Shown one piece after another: positions 1 through 9,115 of a DNA stretch of 64,000 nt. The position numbers were made by a program, and so were the translations under genes. Below the pieces are notes generated by a model. The model was given only the letters and a program-made list of their open reading frames with translations. It searched no databases and was not told where the DNA came from. Each line of letters begins with the position of its first letter. Positions within the stretch are counted from its first letter, which is position 1. The stretch comes from Cerasicoccus arenae (GTDB taxonomy: Bacteria; Verrucomicrobiota; Verrucomicrobiia; Opitutales; Cerasicoccaceae). The stretch lies in contig NZ_BMXG01000006.1 in assembly GCF_014651635.1 (NCBI RefSeq), positions 151,034-215,033 on the forward strand. The letters run 5' to 3'.

Positions 1-528
1 TTCGCAAACGACTTCGAAGTGGTCGCCTTCATTGAGGATGTCTTCGGCACCAGCTTCGATTGCGACGTCCATCAACGTTTCTTCGTCGGTTTTTTCTGAA
101 TCGATGATAAACTGGCCCTTGCGCTGGAAATTGAACGCGAGTGCACCGGGTCCGGCAAGGTTACCACCACACTTGGTGAAGGTGCTGCGTACTTCCGAGG
201 CTGAGCGGTTCTTGTTGTCCGTGGTGACTTCGACCATGATGCCGACGCCGCCTGGGCCGTAGCCTTCGTAGACCAATTCCTCATAAACCACACCGGGCAG
301 CTCGCCGGTGCCCTTCTTGATGGCGCGGTCCACATTATCGGCTGGCATGTTGGAAGCCTTGGCCTTTTGCATGACCATGCGCAGGCGCGGGTTAAACAAC
401 GGGTCGCCGCCGCCGTCGCGCGCAGCAATGGTCAGCTCCTTGGAGATGACACTAAAGATTTTGCCACGTTTGGCGTCGATGGCCGCTTTGTGGCGCTTGA
501 TGGTGGCCCATTTGGAATGTCCGGACAT
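1..528 (-). CDS. yebC: YebC/PmpR family DNA-binding regulatory protein (3' end cut by window edge)
   Basis: The N-terminal 176 residues of a YebC/TACO1-family protein are present; the 3' end lies beyond base 1. The start [20 protein letters not shown] is the family signature. It is followed by the conserved [19 protein letters not shown] and [14 protein letters not shown] segments. Family members act as transcriptional regulators or as translation factors that relieve ribosome stalling. The gene lies 66 bp downstream of yidC on the same strand, so read-through from yidC is plausible. The ATG at 528 is clear because the family starts almost invariantly with MSGHSKW. Confidence 0.95.
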   Translation of the reverse strand, partial: MSGHSKWATIKRHKAAIDAKRGKIFSVISKELTIAARDGGGDPLFNPRLRMVMQKAKASNMPADNVDRAIKKGTGELPGVVYEELVYEGYGPGGVGIMVEVTTDNKNRSASEVRSTFTKCGGNLAGPGALAFNFQRKGQFIIDSEKTDEETLMDVAIEAGAEDILNEGDHFEVVCE

Positions 529-594
529 GGTATCTACGGGGTTTTCTGGTTTTCTCTGATAACTTTAGCGTGCGACTTTCAATGAAAAAAGATT

Positions 595-2508
595 TTAGCG
601 CTTCTTCTTACCGCCTTTTTTCGGAGAGTTGGCGTTCGCTGCCTTCTTTTTAGCAGGTTCCTTGGCGGGAGTTACGTCGATGACGCCGTCTTTGGGGGCG
701 TCGTCGCGCTTGCGGTTGGTCAGCCATTGCTGGAGGATGGAAATACAGTTCTGGACGGTCCAGTAAAGGACGAGGCCGGAAGGAAACTTATAACAGAAGG
801 CCAGGAAGATCAGCGGCATGAACTGGAAGATCTTCCGTTGCATGTTGTCCGTGGTCGGAGTAGGGGTCATCCGCATTTGGACAACCATGGCTGCGCCCAT
901 GAGCAGCGGCATCAGGTGGAACCAGTCCGGCATGAAGGGCAGGGTGTCCGGCACGGATAGGTCCTTGATCCACAAGAACGGCGAAAAACGCAGGTCCGAC
1001 GAAGTCCGCAGCATGTAGAACAGTGCGAAAAAGATCGGGATTTGGAGGACAATGGGCAGACAGCCAGCGGCTGGATTGACCTTGTTCTCCTTGAAGAGCT
1101 TCATGGTCTCCTGCTGGAGCTTGGTTGGGTTGTCTTTGTATTTCTCCTGTAGCTCCTTCATCGGGGCTTGGATTTTGCCCATGGCCTTGGCAGACTTTAC
1201 CTGCACTTGCGTGAGCGGCCACAGGAGTGCCTTGATGAAACAGGTCAGCAGGATGATCGAAAAGCCCCAGCCCCAAGTCGGTGCGACGTGGACAAGTATG
1301 CCGTGGATGCCTACCAGCGCCCAGAGCAGGATCTTGCTGATGCCGCCGAAGAAGCCGAACTGCATGATCTCGTCTTGGTTTTGGCCCAGTGTGTTGAGGC
1401 GAAAATATTCCTTGGGGCCAACGTAATAAGAGGCGCGGATCGATTTTTGCTCGCCGACTGGAACGCTGCCCAGATCGAATTCCATGGCACCGGTCATGCC
1501 CATTTGCAGGTCTGGGTCTTCAATGCTTTCACCTAAGTCGATCGGTTTGGCGAAGATGCCCGATCCAAGGGCGTCGGTTGGGGTGAGCACCGAAGTGAAA
1601 AACTGGTTCTTAATAGAAACCCAGACGATTTCTCCGCCAGCATTGTCCATACCTTCGTAGAAGGCGTCGCGTTCCGGGCTGGCACCCATGCCCATAAAGC
1701 CTTTGGAGCCAGTGAACTTGGACATCTTGATGAACTCGGCGTCGCCAGCCGCGTAATAACCGAAGTTCAGGAATTCTTTGCGGACATCGCCCTTGGTCGG
1801 AGGCGCCGAGCCGACGTTGAGGAACATCGCTTCCAGCGGGAGGGGTTTGTCGCTCTTATTAATGAAATGCGTGTCGTGCTGGATGACGTAGGGGTCTTGC
1901 TCTCCGCCTTCCTTGGTCAGCACGTAATTACGGACGATCGCGCCGCCACTGGCATCTTGATAGGCAAACTGGATGACACCAGCTACTTTATCGATTTTGG
2001 TGACGGTGAAGTCGGGCGCAAACTCGTCGGGTACGCCATCACTATCGAGGTTCATGCTGATGGCCAAGGCTGGCTTTTCAGAGCCAGCACCAAAAATGTA
2101 AGGCTCCTCGCTGTTGAGGGTGGCGGGGTATTTCAACCGGCCGTCGGGCATCGTGTCGGTAAAGGCCACGTGCTTGATCGCGCCGCCCTTGCTGGTAAAG
2201 GTCACACGAATGTGCTCATTGGCCAAGTCGTAGGTTTGCTCGGGCAGATCGGATTCTGGAGCTGCCACAATGGCTGGCTCGGGGAGATCTGCGGCGGCAA
2301 AGACGCTGCGTGTTTCGCCACCAGTCGCCTCAGCAACAGACGTCGGCAATGCTTCAGGGTTGGATACAGCTTCCTTGACCTGCTCGGTTTGCGTCAGTTG
2401 CTTGCGTTGTTCCTCGGCCGCGCGCTGCTTCGTGCGCATGTCCTGGCTCATCAGGAAGATTGCCGCCCCTATGAGCAGTACTCCGAAAATGGTGTTCTTT
2501 TTATCCAT
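595..2508 (-). CDS. yidC: Membrane protein insertase YidC
   Basis: YidC/Oxa1/Alb3 insertase of 637 residues that inserts and folds inner-membrane proteins with or without SecYEG. An N-terminal anchor (about residues 7-20) is followed by a large periplasmic domain of beta type. The C-terminal 60YKD/insertase core carries the membrane segments, including GWGFSIILLTCFIKALLWPL and the GCLPIVLQIPIFFALFYML stretch. The C-terminus is Lys-rich (KKGGKKKR), as expected for ribosome contact. The large periplasmic domain is the Gram-negative form. It belongs to the rnpA-yidD-yidC group, here with about 270 bp between yidD and yidC in which I see no convincing gene. Confidence 0.97.
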   Translation of the reverse strand: MDKKNTIFGVLLIGAAIFLMSQDMRTKQRAAEEQRKQLTQTEQVKEAVSNPEALPTSVAEATGGETRSVFAAADLPEPAIVAAPESDLPEQTYDLANEHIRVTFTSKGGAIKHVAFTDTMPDGRLKYPATLNSEEPYIFGAGSEKPALAISMNLDSDGVPDEFAPDFTVTKIDKVAGVIQFAYQDASGGAIVRNYVLTKEGGEQDPYVIQHDTHFINKSDKPLPLEAMFLNVGSAPPTKGDVRKEFLNFGYYAAGDAEFIKMSKFTGSKGFMGMGASPERDAFYEGMDNAGGEIVWVSIKNQFFTSVLTPTDALGSGIFAKPIDLGESIEDPDLQMGMTGAMEFDLGSVPVGEQKSIRASYYVGPKEYFRLNTLGQNQDEIMQFGFFGGISKILLWALVGIHGILVHVAPTWGWGFSIILLTCFIKALLWPLTQVQVKSAKAMGKIQAPMKELQEKYKDNPTKLQQETMKLFKENKVNPAAGCLPIVLQIPIFFALFYMLRTSSDLRFSPFLWIKDLSVPDTLPFMPDWFHLMPLLMGAAMVVQMRMTPTPTTDNMQRKIFQFMPLIFLAFCYKFPSGLVLYWTVQNCISILQQWLTNRKRDDAPKDGVIDVTPAKEPAKKKAANANSPKKGGKKKR

Positions 2509-2777
2509 GAGAAAATGCGCCGGAAAACCGGCGCTGGTGAAAACGGACTAGGGAAACGCTTTCCTGCCTAGCTTCAATGCTTATTTTTGTGCCGTTTTTG
2601 CCGTAGAGCGGGCATTTGGGTGGTGAAAGTAACTGGCTCTCTTGCAGGCGCAGAGCCACAGGGCCATGATGAGTGGTGTCTGGAAGGTAGATTTAATCGC
2701 TGAAAAGATGAAATTTATTCTACAGACAGACGGTTGTGAGCTTTGTGCCTCTGCCGATAAATAATTGGGTTTGGCAG

Positions 2778-3032
2778 CTACTCGGGGGCAGGGTCGTGGC
2801 CACCGGGGTGCCAAGGGCCACACTTGAGGATGCGTTTTGTTGCGAGCCAACTACCTTTTATAAAGCCGTGACGCAGAAGGACGATTCGTGCGTATTCAGA
2901 GCAAGTGGGCGAAAAACGACATCCACCCGTTGGGCCGAACAAGAGGCGTTTCAGTGGGGAAAGGGTCAATTGGTAAAGCCGGATGAGTGCGGCGGCGAAC
3001 CGGGCTGGCAGGCTGGCAGGGGGGGGGGTCAC
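2778..3032 (-). CDS. yidD: Membrane protein insertion efficiency factor YidD
   Basis: Small YidD protein of 84 residues with the family motifs [12 protein letters not shown] and [14 protein letters not shown]. YidD assists YidC-dependent membrane insertion and sits on the cytoplasmic face through an amphipathic N-terminal helix (residues about 8-27 here). It starts with GTG at 3032-3030, sharing a GTGA overlap with the rnpA stop, which argues for translational coupling. Ten consecutive C on the coding strand (3019-3028) lie just after the start and encode TPPP. Slippage there would frameshift the gene at once. Confidence 0.93.
   Translation of the reverse strand: MTPPPASLPARFAAALIRLYQLTLSPLKRLLFGPTGGCRFSPTCSEYARIVLLRHGFIKGSWLATKRILKCGPWHPGGHDPAPE
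3019..3028. repeat. Homopolymer tract of 10 G (10 C on coding strand) at start of yidD
   Basis: Ten consecutive G on the plus strand, inside codons 3-6 of yidD. A one-base change would abolish YidD but would not affect the upstream rnpA reading frame, which ends at 3029. Either a slippage-prone site or simply a tolerated proline run. Confidence 0.8.
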
Positions 3033-3430
3033 GGGGAGGCTTCTTGCTTGGCCCAGCGTTTCACTGCACGCGCGGCAGCGTCCCGCACACGTACTTCCAG
3101 TTCGGGCAAAGTCTGGGTGAGTAGCTCTTTACGTGCGACAAAGAGGACATCGCAGTGGGCCGGTAAATGGGTTTGGTTTAGGCGGAAGGCCTCTCGTAGT
3201 AAGCGTTTGGAGCGATTGCGCTGGACTGCGCCACCCACTCGGCGGGACGCAATGACGCCCAAGCGGCGACAGGGGCGTGCGAGCGGGTCCATTGGCGGTA
3301 GCACGCGGCACAGGAAGGCTGGGCACTCATAGCGAAGGCCAATTCCACGTTCACGGTCAAATTCTCGCCGTTTGCGCATACGTTGCCACGGGCGAAGCCG
3401 GAAGTCCTGATTATCTGCAGGGGAGGTCAT
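3029..3430 (-). CDS. rnpA: Ribonuclease P protein component
   Basis: RNase P protein subunit (133 residues), which binds the catalytic RNA and pre-tRNA 5' leader. The RNR-type signature [20 protein letters not shown] is present (about residues 65-85). The N-terminus contains the usual basic and aromatic RNA-binding face, and the position next to yidD and yidC is the classical one. The usual upstream neighbour rpmH is not found; instead a tRNA-Leu gene lies 55 bp upstream on the same strand. Start ATG at 3430. Confidence 0.95.
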   Translation of the reverse strand: MTSPADNQDFRLRPWQRMRKRREFDRERGIGLRYECPAFLCRVLPPMDPLARPCRRLGVIASRRVGGAVQRNRSKRLLREAFRLNQTHLPAHCDVLFVARKELLTQTLPELEVRVRDAAARAVKRWAKQEASP

Positions 3431-3485
3431 TGGAAAGAATTGGCGGTAGCCGCATCAAATGCGTCAGCCTTCTTTAAATGAAAGC

Positions 3486-3570
3486 TGGTACTCGGGACAG
3501 GGGTCGAACCTGCACGTCCTAAGACACTGGAACCTAAACCCAGCGCGTCTGCCAATTCCGCCACCCGAGC
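3486..3570 (-). tRNA. tRNA-Leu (UAG anticodon)
   Basis: Class II tRNA with a seven-base acceptor stem (GCTCGGG at the 5' end pairing with CCCGAGT), discriminator A and an encoded CCA end (3486-3488 on the plus strand). The D-arm begins with the leucine-type GGCGGAATTGGCAGAC. The anticodon stem-loop CTGGG-TTTAGGT-TCCAG gives anticodon UAG. The long variable arm and the TTCGA T-loop are present. It lies just upstream of rnpA in the same orientation. Confidence 0.95.
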
Positions 3571-3631
3571 AGTCAGAAAGAGAAGTGTTTTAGTCGTTGA
3601 AACGAGTTTGTCAATACGGGCTTCGCACGTA

Positions 3632-4372
3632 TTAAGGCTGAATTTTCGGCGAATCTGGCTCGTCTACGTATGGCTGGCTGATCTGGGCTAGCGTTGTGCG
3701 GCCCGCTCGCTTCGCAATGCGGAGCAGCTTAATGAAGATTTGTGCGGTGATAAAGGCGTCTCCGGCGGCAGTATGCCGGTCATGCGGGTCCACACCAAAA
3801 CGACGGCAGAGGCCATCGAGGGAGAAATCCCGCGAACGAGCGAAATCGGCGGAGGCGTCCATTGTTCGCTTGAAGGGGACATTGGTTTCTCCGGCATCGA
3901 ACATGCCATCACGCTCCAAGTGGAGGGTGAGGTCCATGGTATCGAGCCAGCGGTTGTGGAAATCCAGGCCGAAGCGACGCAGGCAAGCCTGGCGGATAAC
4001 TTCCACGTCAAAACCAATATGGTGCCCAACGATGACGCCGTCTCCCAGGTATTTGAGTAATCCAATCAGTGCCTCGGCTTCGTCCAACCCGTTTTCGGCC
4101 GCTTCTTCGGCAGTGATGCCGTGGATGACGACCGAGGAGGTGTTGTAAGCGATTTTGAGCAGGGCCTCGTATTGGTCCTCAATAATGATCTGACCATCTT
4201 CCACGGCGACGGCACCGATGGTGATGATGGAGTCTTTTTGGGGGTTCAGCCCGGTGGTTTCGCAATCAAGCGACACAAAGCGGACTCGGCTGACGAGGGA
4301 ATCGTCGGTCCAGGTTGTGGTGAAGGCTTCGCGATAGCCTTGGATTTCGTCTTCGTCTCCGAACAGGCTCAT
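3632..4372 (-). CDS. DnaQ-like 3'-5' exonuclease (DEDDh family)
   Basis: Exonuclease of the DNA polymerase III epsilon type, 246 residues. Exo I is FVSLDCETTGLNPQKDSI (Asp-x-Glu), Exo II includes GHHIGFDVEVIR, and Exo III is HDRHTAAGDAFITAQI with the DEDDh histidine. It starts with ATG overlapping the TGA of the upstream gene (ATGA, 4369-4372), so the two are cotranslated. An epsilon-like exonuclease paired with a cNMP/CBS/DUF294 protein is a recurrent arrangement in bacteria. The role is probably accessory nuclease rather than the main proofreading subunit. Confidence 0.9.
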   Translation of the reverse strand: MSLFGDEDEIQGYREAFTTTWTDDSLVSRVRFVSLDCETTGLNPQKDSIITIGAVAVEDGQIIIEDQYEALLKIAYNTSSVVIHGITAEEAAENGLDEAEALIGLLKYLGDGVIVGHHIGFDVEVIRQACLRRFGLDFHNRWLDTMDLTLHLERDGMFDAGETNVPFKRTMDASADFARSRDFSLDGLCRRFGVDPHDRHTAAGDAFITAQIFIKLLRIAKRAGRTTLAQISQPYVDEPDSPKIQP

Positions 4373-6315
4373 GAAAGTGTCTTCCCTTCGAGGTGAAAGT
4401 ATTCCGTGGCGAATTCCATCAGGCGAACCACGGTTTTAAAGATAGCTTTGCAGCGCTGCACTTCGCCGCGGGGTAGTTCATCGGGTTTCACATATTGTCC
4501 GTCGTCTCCCCGGCGTAGGCCCATACGGGTTTGCAGGCGGATGGCGTGGCTGAACGCTTCGGCGGCTTCCTCAAAGAGCTCACGGTGTTCGATCAGGTGA
4601 CGGCCAACGCGCTTAAAACGTAGTGGGGTAAAGGTGGAGTCTTCGAGATTCAGCTTGAGCGCAAAGACGCGGGCCGTGTCGACCAAGGGCAGTAGGGCGT
4701 GGAGTTTGGTGTCGATGCTGCTCCAGAGGGTGCCGGATTGGTCCATCACCGAGTCACGGAAGATCGTGATCGGGGGAAGGTTGTCCAGGGCATCATTTGC
4801 CAGCAACGGCATGAAATTGGGATTATCATGAATGCAGGCCTGAATGTGGGTGCGCAGTTCATCAAGCAAGCTGGAGTCGCCATAAACGCATCGGGCGTCA
4901 AAGTAGGGCGTTAGCGCTAAAATGTTATTTTCGACTGGGTAGGCAATCCACTGATGATAGCGCTCTTTCCAGACGCTGAGCGTTCCGCGCCATTGTGGGT
5001 TGGTGGCCATGCGGCCATTGGGATCGAGCGAGAAACCACACGGGGCGAGCATGGCGGTGATCTCGGTCGCCAAGCGGGCGAACCAGATTTCTGCATCATC
5101 GCCTTCCGCTCCGGCGGGCAATTCATCGTAGACCATAGCGCTGCGCTGAGGGGAGCGGAGCAGACGTTCTTTGCGGCCCTCACTGTGCATGGCCAGCCAG
5201 CACCATTTGGCCTTGGGTTCGATCATGCCTTCGGCCAGTAGTTTTTTGCGCGAGAGGCGTACGGCTTGTTCCAAAACGGCACCATCGACTTCGGCAATGA
5301 AATCCGCCAGCCAGTAAACTTGGGCATCACCTTCGATATAGTGCAAGAGCAGTTCGTCGGCGCGGTCGCGCAAAATGGCCAGCGAGTGGGCGTTTTCGGC
5401 TACGGATATTTCTTTGGCTAGAAAAGTAGGGATGCTCCCGTGGAGCATTTGGATGGAGCGGTCGCTGATAATGCCTACCACGGGCGTATTTGTCGTGCCA
5501 TCCTCCGTCACGATGAGGTGATGGAGGCGGTGGTGGAGCATTTCCAGGATGAGCTGCCCGGCGCTCATTCCAGGGCGCACTGTAATGAGTGAGGTGGTGG
5601 TGATCGCGCTGGCAGCGGCGTCAACGGGCACGGCACCAGTGGCGACGCGGGCTGACAGGTCGGATTCAGTAATGATACCCAACGGGCGCATTTGATTGTC
5701 TACTGCAACAATCGCTTCTTGTAGGCCAGGGGCGAGCCGCTTGGCCACGATGTGGATGGGCTCGTCTAGCCGGAAGGTGAGCAGTCGGTTGGAAGCGCGC
5801 TCATTGACTGGGCCGGACTTCTGGAGCCAGTGGGCTGGGCGTTCGTCAATGCCTCGCGCATTATCTGGCGTGGAGGAGGTGTTGCGTCGTGGCTTAAAGC
5901 CTTCGCCAAAGTATTCGCGGAAGTAATCACCAACTTCTTCGTATTTTTCGCCGACTTCGCGCAGCAGATTCTGGGGAATCGCGTAGATAATGGTGTCTCC
6001 AGCCGTTTTAACGGTGCAGCGATAGGGGGTGTCAGGCGAGTCAAAGAGGAAGCCCAGCAAATCGCCTTCCACGCGCACATCGATGAGGTCTTCGCCACGA
6101 ACTGAGCGGCGGAAGAGGTTCACGGTGCCCTTTTGGATAACGAAGGCGTAGCGCCCGCGCTCTTCCCCTTCGGTGTAGACGATTTCTCCGCCTTCGTGAA
6201 ATTTTACCCGTCCAGTGCCTGCCAGTCTCAGAAGATCGTCCACAGCAATCATGTCAAAGGGTGGGTGTCCTTTCAGGAAATCCGCGACTCGGAGTGAAAT
6301 GCTGGATGTTTTCAT
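4369..6315 (-). CDS. Cyclic-nucleotide-binding-like / CBS-pair / DUF294 nucleotidyltransferase-like protein
   Basis: 648 residues in three parts: a cNMP-binding-like beta-roll (about 25-140, e.g. GGEIVYTEGEERGRYAFVI), a CBS pair (about 175-290) and a DUF294-type nucleotidyltransferase plus C-terminal helical domain (about 350-640). Family members resemble the GlnD nucleotidyltransferase. The expected metal-binding stretch after GS-x-GR (usually TDQDNA-like) is here SEGRKERLLRSPQRS at about residues 378-392, with no acidic pair, so catalysis by that domain is doubtful. It overlaps the following exonuclease gene by four bases. Sensing of a nucleotide by the CBS and roll domains is inferred. Confidence 0.85.
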   Translation of the reverse strand: MKTSSISLRVADFLKGHPPFDMIAVDDLLRLAGTGRVKFHEGGEIVYTEGEERGRYAFVIQKGTVNLFRRSVRGEDLIDVRVEGDLLGFLFDSPDTPYRCTVKTAGDTIIYAIPQNLLREVGEKYEEVGDYFREYFGEGFKPRRNTSSTPDNARGIDERPAHWLQKSGPVNERASNRLLTFRLDEPIHIVAKRLAPGLQEAIVAVDNQMRPLGIITESDLSARVATGAVPVDAAASAITTTSLITVRPGMSAGQLILEMLHHRLHHLIVTEDGTTNTPVVGIISDRSIQMLHGSIPTFLAKEISVAENAHSLAILRDRADELLLHYIEGDAQVYWLADFIAEVDGAVLEQAVRLSRKKLLAEGMIEPKAKWCWLAMHSEGRKERLLRSPQRSAMVYDELPAGAEGDDAEIWFARLATEITAMLAPCGFSLDPNGRMATNPQWRGTLSVWKERYHQWIAYPVENNILALTPYFDARCVYGDSSLLDELRTHIQACIHDNPNFMPLLANDALDNLPPITIFRDSVMDQSGTLWSSIDTKLHALLPLVDTARVFALKLNLEDSTFTPLRFKRVGRHLIEHRELFEEAAEAFSHAIRLQTRMGLRRGDDGQYVKPDELPRGEVQRCKAIFKTVVRLMEFATEYFHLEGKTLS

Positions 6316-6613
6316 GCGTTGGAAAGGGGCGGTGCGTCAGAGCTTTGGGCGCGAATGTATCCTAAGAGAATTGATGAAACTTACGTGATGAACGTTTGTA
6401 AATCGAATTAAAACATAATCACAGCAGTGCATTGGATACAGGACTATTTGCGCAGTCTATTCGAACCTTTTCAGGCGCTTTCAACGTTTATTCTGAACAA
6501 GGTACGATAGGGATTAATTAGGGGGTTTCCCGCTGCTGACGGCAGTTTTTTTTGGTGCCAATTGCATAAATGACTATATGTTGGTGCATTTAAACCGATA
6601 ACCACGGATTGCT

Positions 6614-7435
6614 ATGGAAACTGAAACTCAAGATATCTTCATCATCCTACAGGGATACGCCTTTAACGTTCTTTGGGCGCTCCTTACTTTTTTTGTTGGC
6701 AAGTTTGTCGCTAAATTGGCGACGACCATTGCCCGTAAAACCTTGGAGGCTAGGAAAGTTGACGCGACAATCGTCAGTTTCCTGAGCAATGTTCTCTATG
6801 CCATTTTAATGGTCATCGTTATCCTGATGGCAGGTGACGAACTGGGCATTGAAACCACGAGCTTAATCGCTGTTTTGGGTGCCAGCACCTTGGCCATTGG
6901 CTTAGCTCTTCAGGGCTCGCTGGCCAACTTTGCTGCTGGTTTCATGCTGGTCTTGTTCCGCCATTTCCGAGTTGGTGACTTTATCGAAGCAGGTGGTGTG
7001 GCCGGTATCGTGCTAGAAATCAAAATCTTCGACACAAAGATGCGCACCGGAGACAACAAGGTTATCATTGTGCCTAACGGCCAAATCCTTGGCGGCCCGA
7101 TTACGAACTATTCGGCGATGGAAACGCGTCGTTTGGACCTCGTGGTGGGCGTCAGCTACGATGACGACATCCGCAAGGTGAAGGAAGTGCTTACGGACAT
7201 CGTTGCCAGCGACCCTGGAACACTCGCTGAGCCTGAGCCTACCATTGGTCTGCTTGAAATGGCCGATAGCTCGGTCAACTTCGCGGTCCGTCCATGGGTC
7301 AATACCGGTGATTACTGGGTTGTCTTTTTCCGTCTCCAAGAGTCGATCAAGCTTCGTCTGGACGAGGAAGGCATCTCGATCCCTTATCCGCAGCGCGACG
7401 TCCACATGCTCACGACAGAGAAAAAGCCCGCCTAA
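6614..7435 (+). CDS. Small-conductance mechanosensitive channel (MscS family)
   Basis: 273 residues with three N-terminal membrane segments and the pore-lining TM3 containing LGASTLAIGLALQGSLANFA, then the beta-domain VGDFIEAGGVAGIVLEI and NGQILGGPITNYS. The length and layout match E. coli MscS, which releases osmolytes during hypo-osmotic shock. It is transcribed divergently from the cNMP/CBS gene across about 300 bp of AT-rich sequence and is followed by a clear Rho-independent terminator, so it is likely monocistronic. Confidence 0.93.
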   Translation: METETQDIFIILQGYAFNVLWALLTFFVGKFVAKLATTIARKTLEARKVDATIVSFLSNVLYAILMVIVILMAGDELGIETTSLIAVLGASTLAIGLALQGSLANFAAGFMLVLFRHFRVGDFIEAGGVAGIVLEIKIFDTKMRTGDNKVIIVPNGQILGGPITNYSAMETRRLDLVVGVSYDDDIRKVKEVLTDIVASDPGTLAEPEPTIGLLEMADSSVNFAVRPWVNTGDYWVVFFRLQESIKLRLDEEGISIPYPQRDVHMLTTEKKPA

Positions 7436-7465
7436 GGCGTTGGCCATTCTTTTACTTTCAATCAG

Positions 7466-7494
7466 CGGTTCCGGAAACGGAGCCGCTTTTTTTG
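7466..7494 (+). terminator. Rho-independent terminator after mscS
   Basis: A 9-bp stem GCGGTTCCG / CGGAGCCGC (one G-T wobble) with a GAAA tetraloop is followed by seven T. It lies 30 bp after the MscS stop codon. Confidence 0.9.
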
Positions 7495-7519
7495 GCCAAC
7501 TTACGCCAGTCAGTCAGGA

Positions 7520-7969
7520 TTATGGCGACTTTTTTTCTGGGGCTTTTTCCTTTTCACTGGTTTCTGAGAGCTGATGAAGCGCATCTGCGGAGGAGAAAAA
7601 GCCTTTCAGCTCTTCCGAATCAGTGAAGCCAGTCGATGGGTTTGAACTCGATGTGACCGTTGCTTGATAGTCATGGATTGCATTTACCAACTCAGATGAT
7701 GGCGTAAGGGACTTGGTGGGCGTATCGACAGGCTTCTCCGAATGATAATACTCCAGAACGTCCGATTCGACGAGGTCGGGGTTGCCAACCAGTCGGATGC
7801 TTTCGCTGTTACTGATTGAGATATCACTCAGCTGGGAGGTGGCTGTTTTAGCTTTATCCCGCTGGCTCTGGGCTTGTTCGTGCCAAATGTAGCTGCCGCC
7901 AAGCACGATGACAATGGCCAGTGTGGCCAGCTTCAGTGGGAGAGGGAAGGAAGAAACATGATCAGCCAT
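7520..7969 (-). CDS. Hypothetical membrane-anchored protein
   Basis: 149 residues with a single N-terminal membrane anchor (about residues 10-29, LPLKLATLAIVIVLGGSYIW) and a polar, Ser/Thr-rich remainder that would face the periplasm. The tail is charged (SEKEKAPEKKSP). No family recognised. It converges on the MscS terminator and lies 159 bp downstream of the CtaG-like gene on the same strand. Start ATG at 7969. Confidence 0.6.
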   Translation of the reverse strand: MADHVSSFPLPLKLATLAIVIVLGGSYIWHEQAQSQRDKAKTATSQLSDISISNSESIRLVGNPDLVESDVLEYYHSEKPVDTPTKSLTPSSELVNAIHDYQATVTSSSNPSTGFTDSEELKGFFSSADALHQLSETSEKEKAPEKKSP

Positions 7970-8128
7970 TGGGTACGCACAGATCGTAATAAATAGTCAC
8001 CCAGTCGAAAAGAAAAATCATACCGGGTTATTCCTTCGGTTGCGAGTAGCAGCATCGTCGGAGCATGGGTAGGTTGACACGTGTGATTGTGACCGGTTCC
8101 CATTAATGTGATGTCCAACTTCGGTTGA

Positions 8129-8917
8129 CTAAGCCTCGGCCTCGGCGGTGTCTTGTCTATGCCAGGCATAAAAGCACCACGCCAGCAGACTCAGGGAGAC
8201 ACCCATGTTGACCACTTTCATGATCAGTCCGCCCAAAATCTGATCTTGCAGCGGATCGAGATCGATCACCCGCGGAGCCCATTCGTACGTCGGGTAGAGC
8301 ACCGTTTCAGACAAAGTCAGGAACCCAAATACGGGTAGTTGCCCGATCATCAGCAAAAACAAATACAGCATGCGCGGCCCGTAGCCAATCGGTGGTACGC
8401 GGGTCGAGGGGCTGATTATCGGCCACCACATCATCAGTGCGGGGATGAACATGCACCAGTGCTCCAGCACGTGGACGTCTTTTTGCTGCAAGGCCAGCTC
8501 GTAGAGCGACGGGATGTGCCACAAAGTATAGAGAAACGTAAACGTTAGCCACGCGGTGAAGGGGTTAACGAGCACCTTGATCGGCTTGCGGATGATCGCC
8601 GGGGCGAGCAGCCAGTCCGCCAGCCACGTCGGCAACCCCCGGATCAGCAGAGGTGGCACGAGATAGATCAACAGCATGTGCTGCACCATGTGGGCGGAAA
8701 ACAGAAAGCTCTCGCCCCATTGGTCGAGCGGCGAGCCCACCGTCAGGTAGCCAGCGCCCAGACCGAGGTAAAACCAGATGGATTGCCGCATGGGGAATCG
8801 CTCACCCGGTGCAATACGGTCACGCCACGGCCCCGTCGCTAGGGCATAAAGCCAGCCAGCGCCAATAATGAGCAGGAGCAGAAAGGGCTCCGTGTGCCAA
8901 TGCAGCGGAATGGGCAT
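8129..8917 (-). CDS. CtaG-like cytochrome c oxidase assembly factor (caa3 type)
   Basis: 262-residue integral membrane protein with about seven predicted membrane segments. It has conserved histidine motifs characteristic of the CtaG_caa3 family: [25 protein letters not shown] and [16 protein letters not shown]. Family members assist assembly or copper insertion of heme-copper oxidases, distinct from the Cox11-type CtaG. No oxidase subunits are nearby in the window. Start ATG at 8917 gives a short N-terminus before the first membrane helix. Confidence 0.88.
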   Translation of the reverse strand: MPIPLHWHTEPFLLLLIIGAGWLYALATGPWRDRIAPGERFPMRQSIWFYLGLGAGYLTVGSPLDQWGESFLFSAHMVQHMLLIYLVPPLLIRGLPTWLADWLLAPAIIRKPIKVLVNPFTAWLTFTFLYTLWHIPSLYELALQQKDVHVLEHWCMFIPALMMWWPIISPSTRVPPIGYGPRMLYLFLLMIGQLPVFGFLTLSETVLYPTYEWAPRVIDLDPLQDQILGGLIMKVVNMGVSLSLLAWCFYAWHRQDTAEAEA

Positions 8918-9032
8918 AAAAGCGGAATCTCACGCCTTTTTCATGGAACGTCAAACTTTGGCGTGATGGTATTCGATCTAGATAATATACGCCTCAGACT
9001 CCATTGACTTAATCCATCTGCAAAGCACATGC

Positions 9033-9064
9033 TTTAATCTTTCATTTTTTAATCTTTAATCTTT
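9033..9064. repeat. Three copies of the decamer TTTAATCTTT upstream of carB
   Basis: Exact copies at 9033-9042, 9048-9057 and 9055-9064 (the last two overlapping), 52-83 bp before the carB start. The same decamer recurs in spacers of the BMC operon. Function unknown. Confidence 0.7.
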
Positions 9065-9115
9065 CGGCATCAGCGCCAACACTCCGCGAAATTTTTTGAA
9101 TTTTAGAACCCGACC

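Noticed and set aside
2581..2850. Minus-strand open frame between yidC and yidD
   Set aside because: It overlaps the 3' end of yidD in another frame and shows no recognisable domain or plausible signal.
6531..6552. Terminator-like CTGC/GCAG hairpin with eight T upstream of mscS
   Set aside because: Only four base pairs; too weak to call without transcript data.
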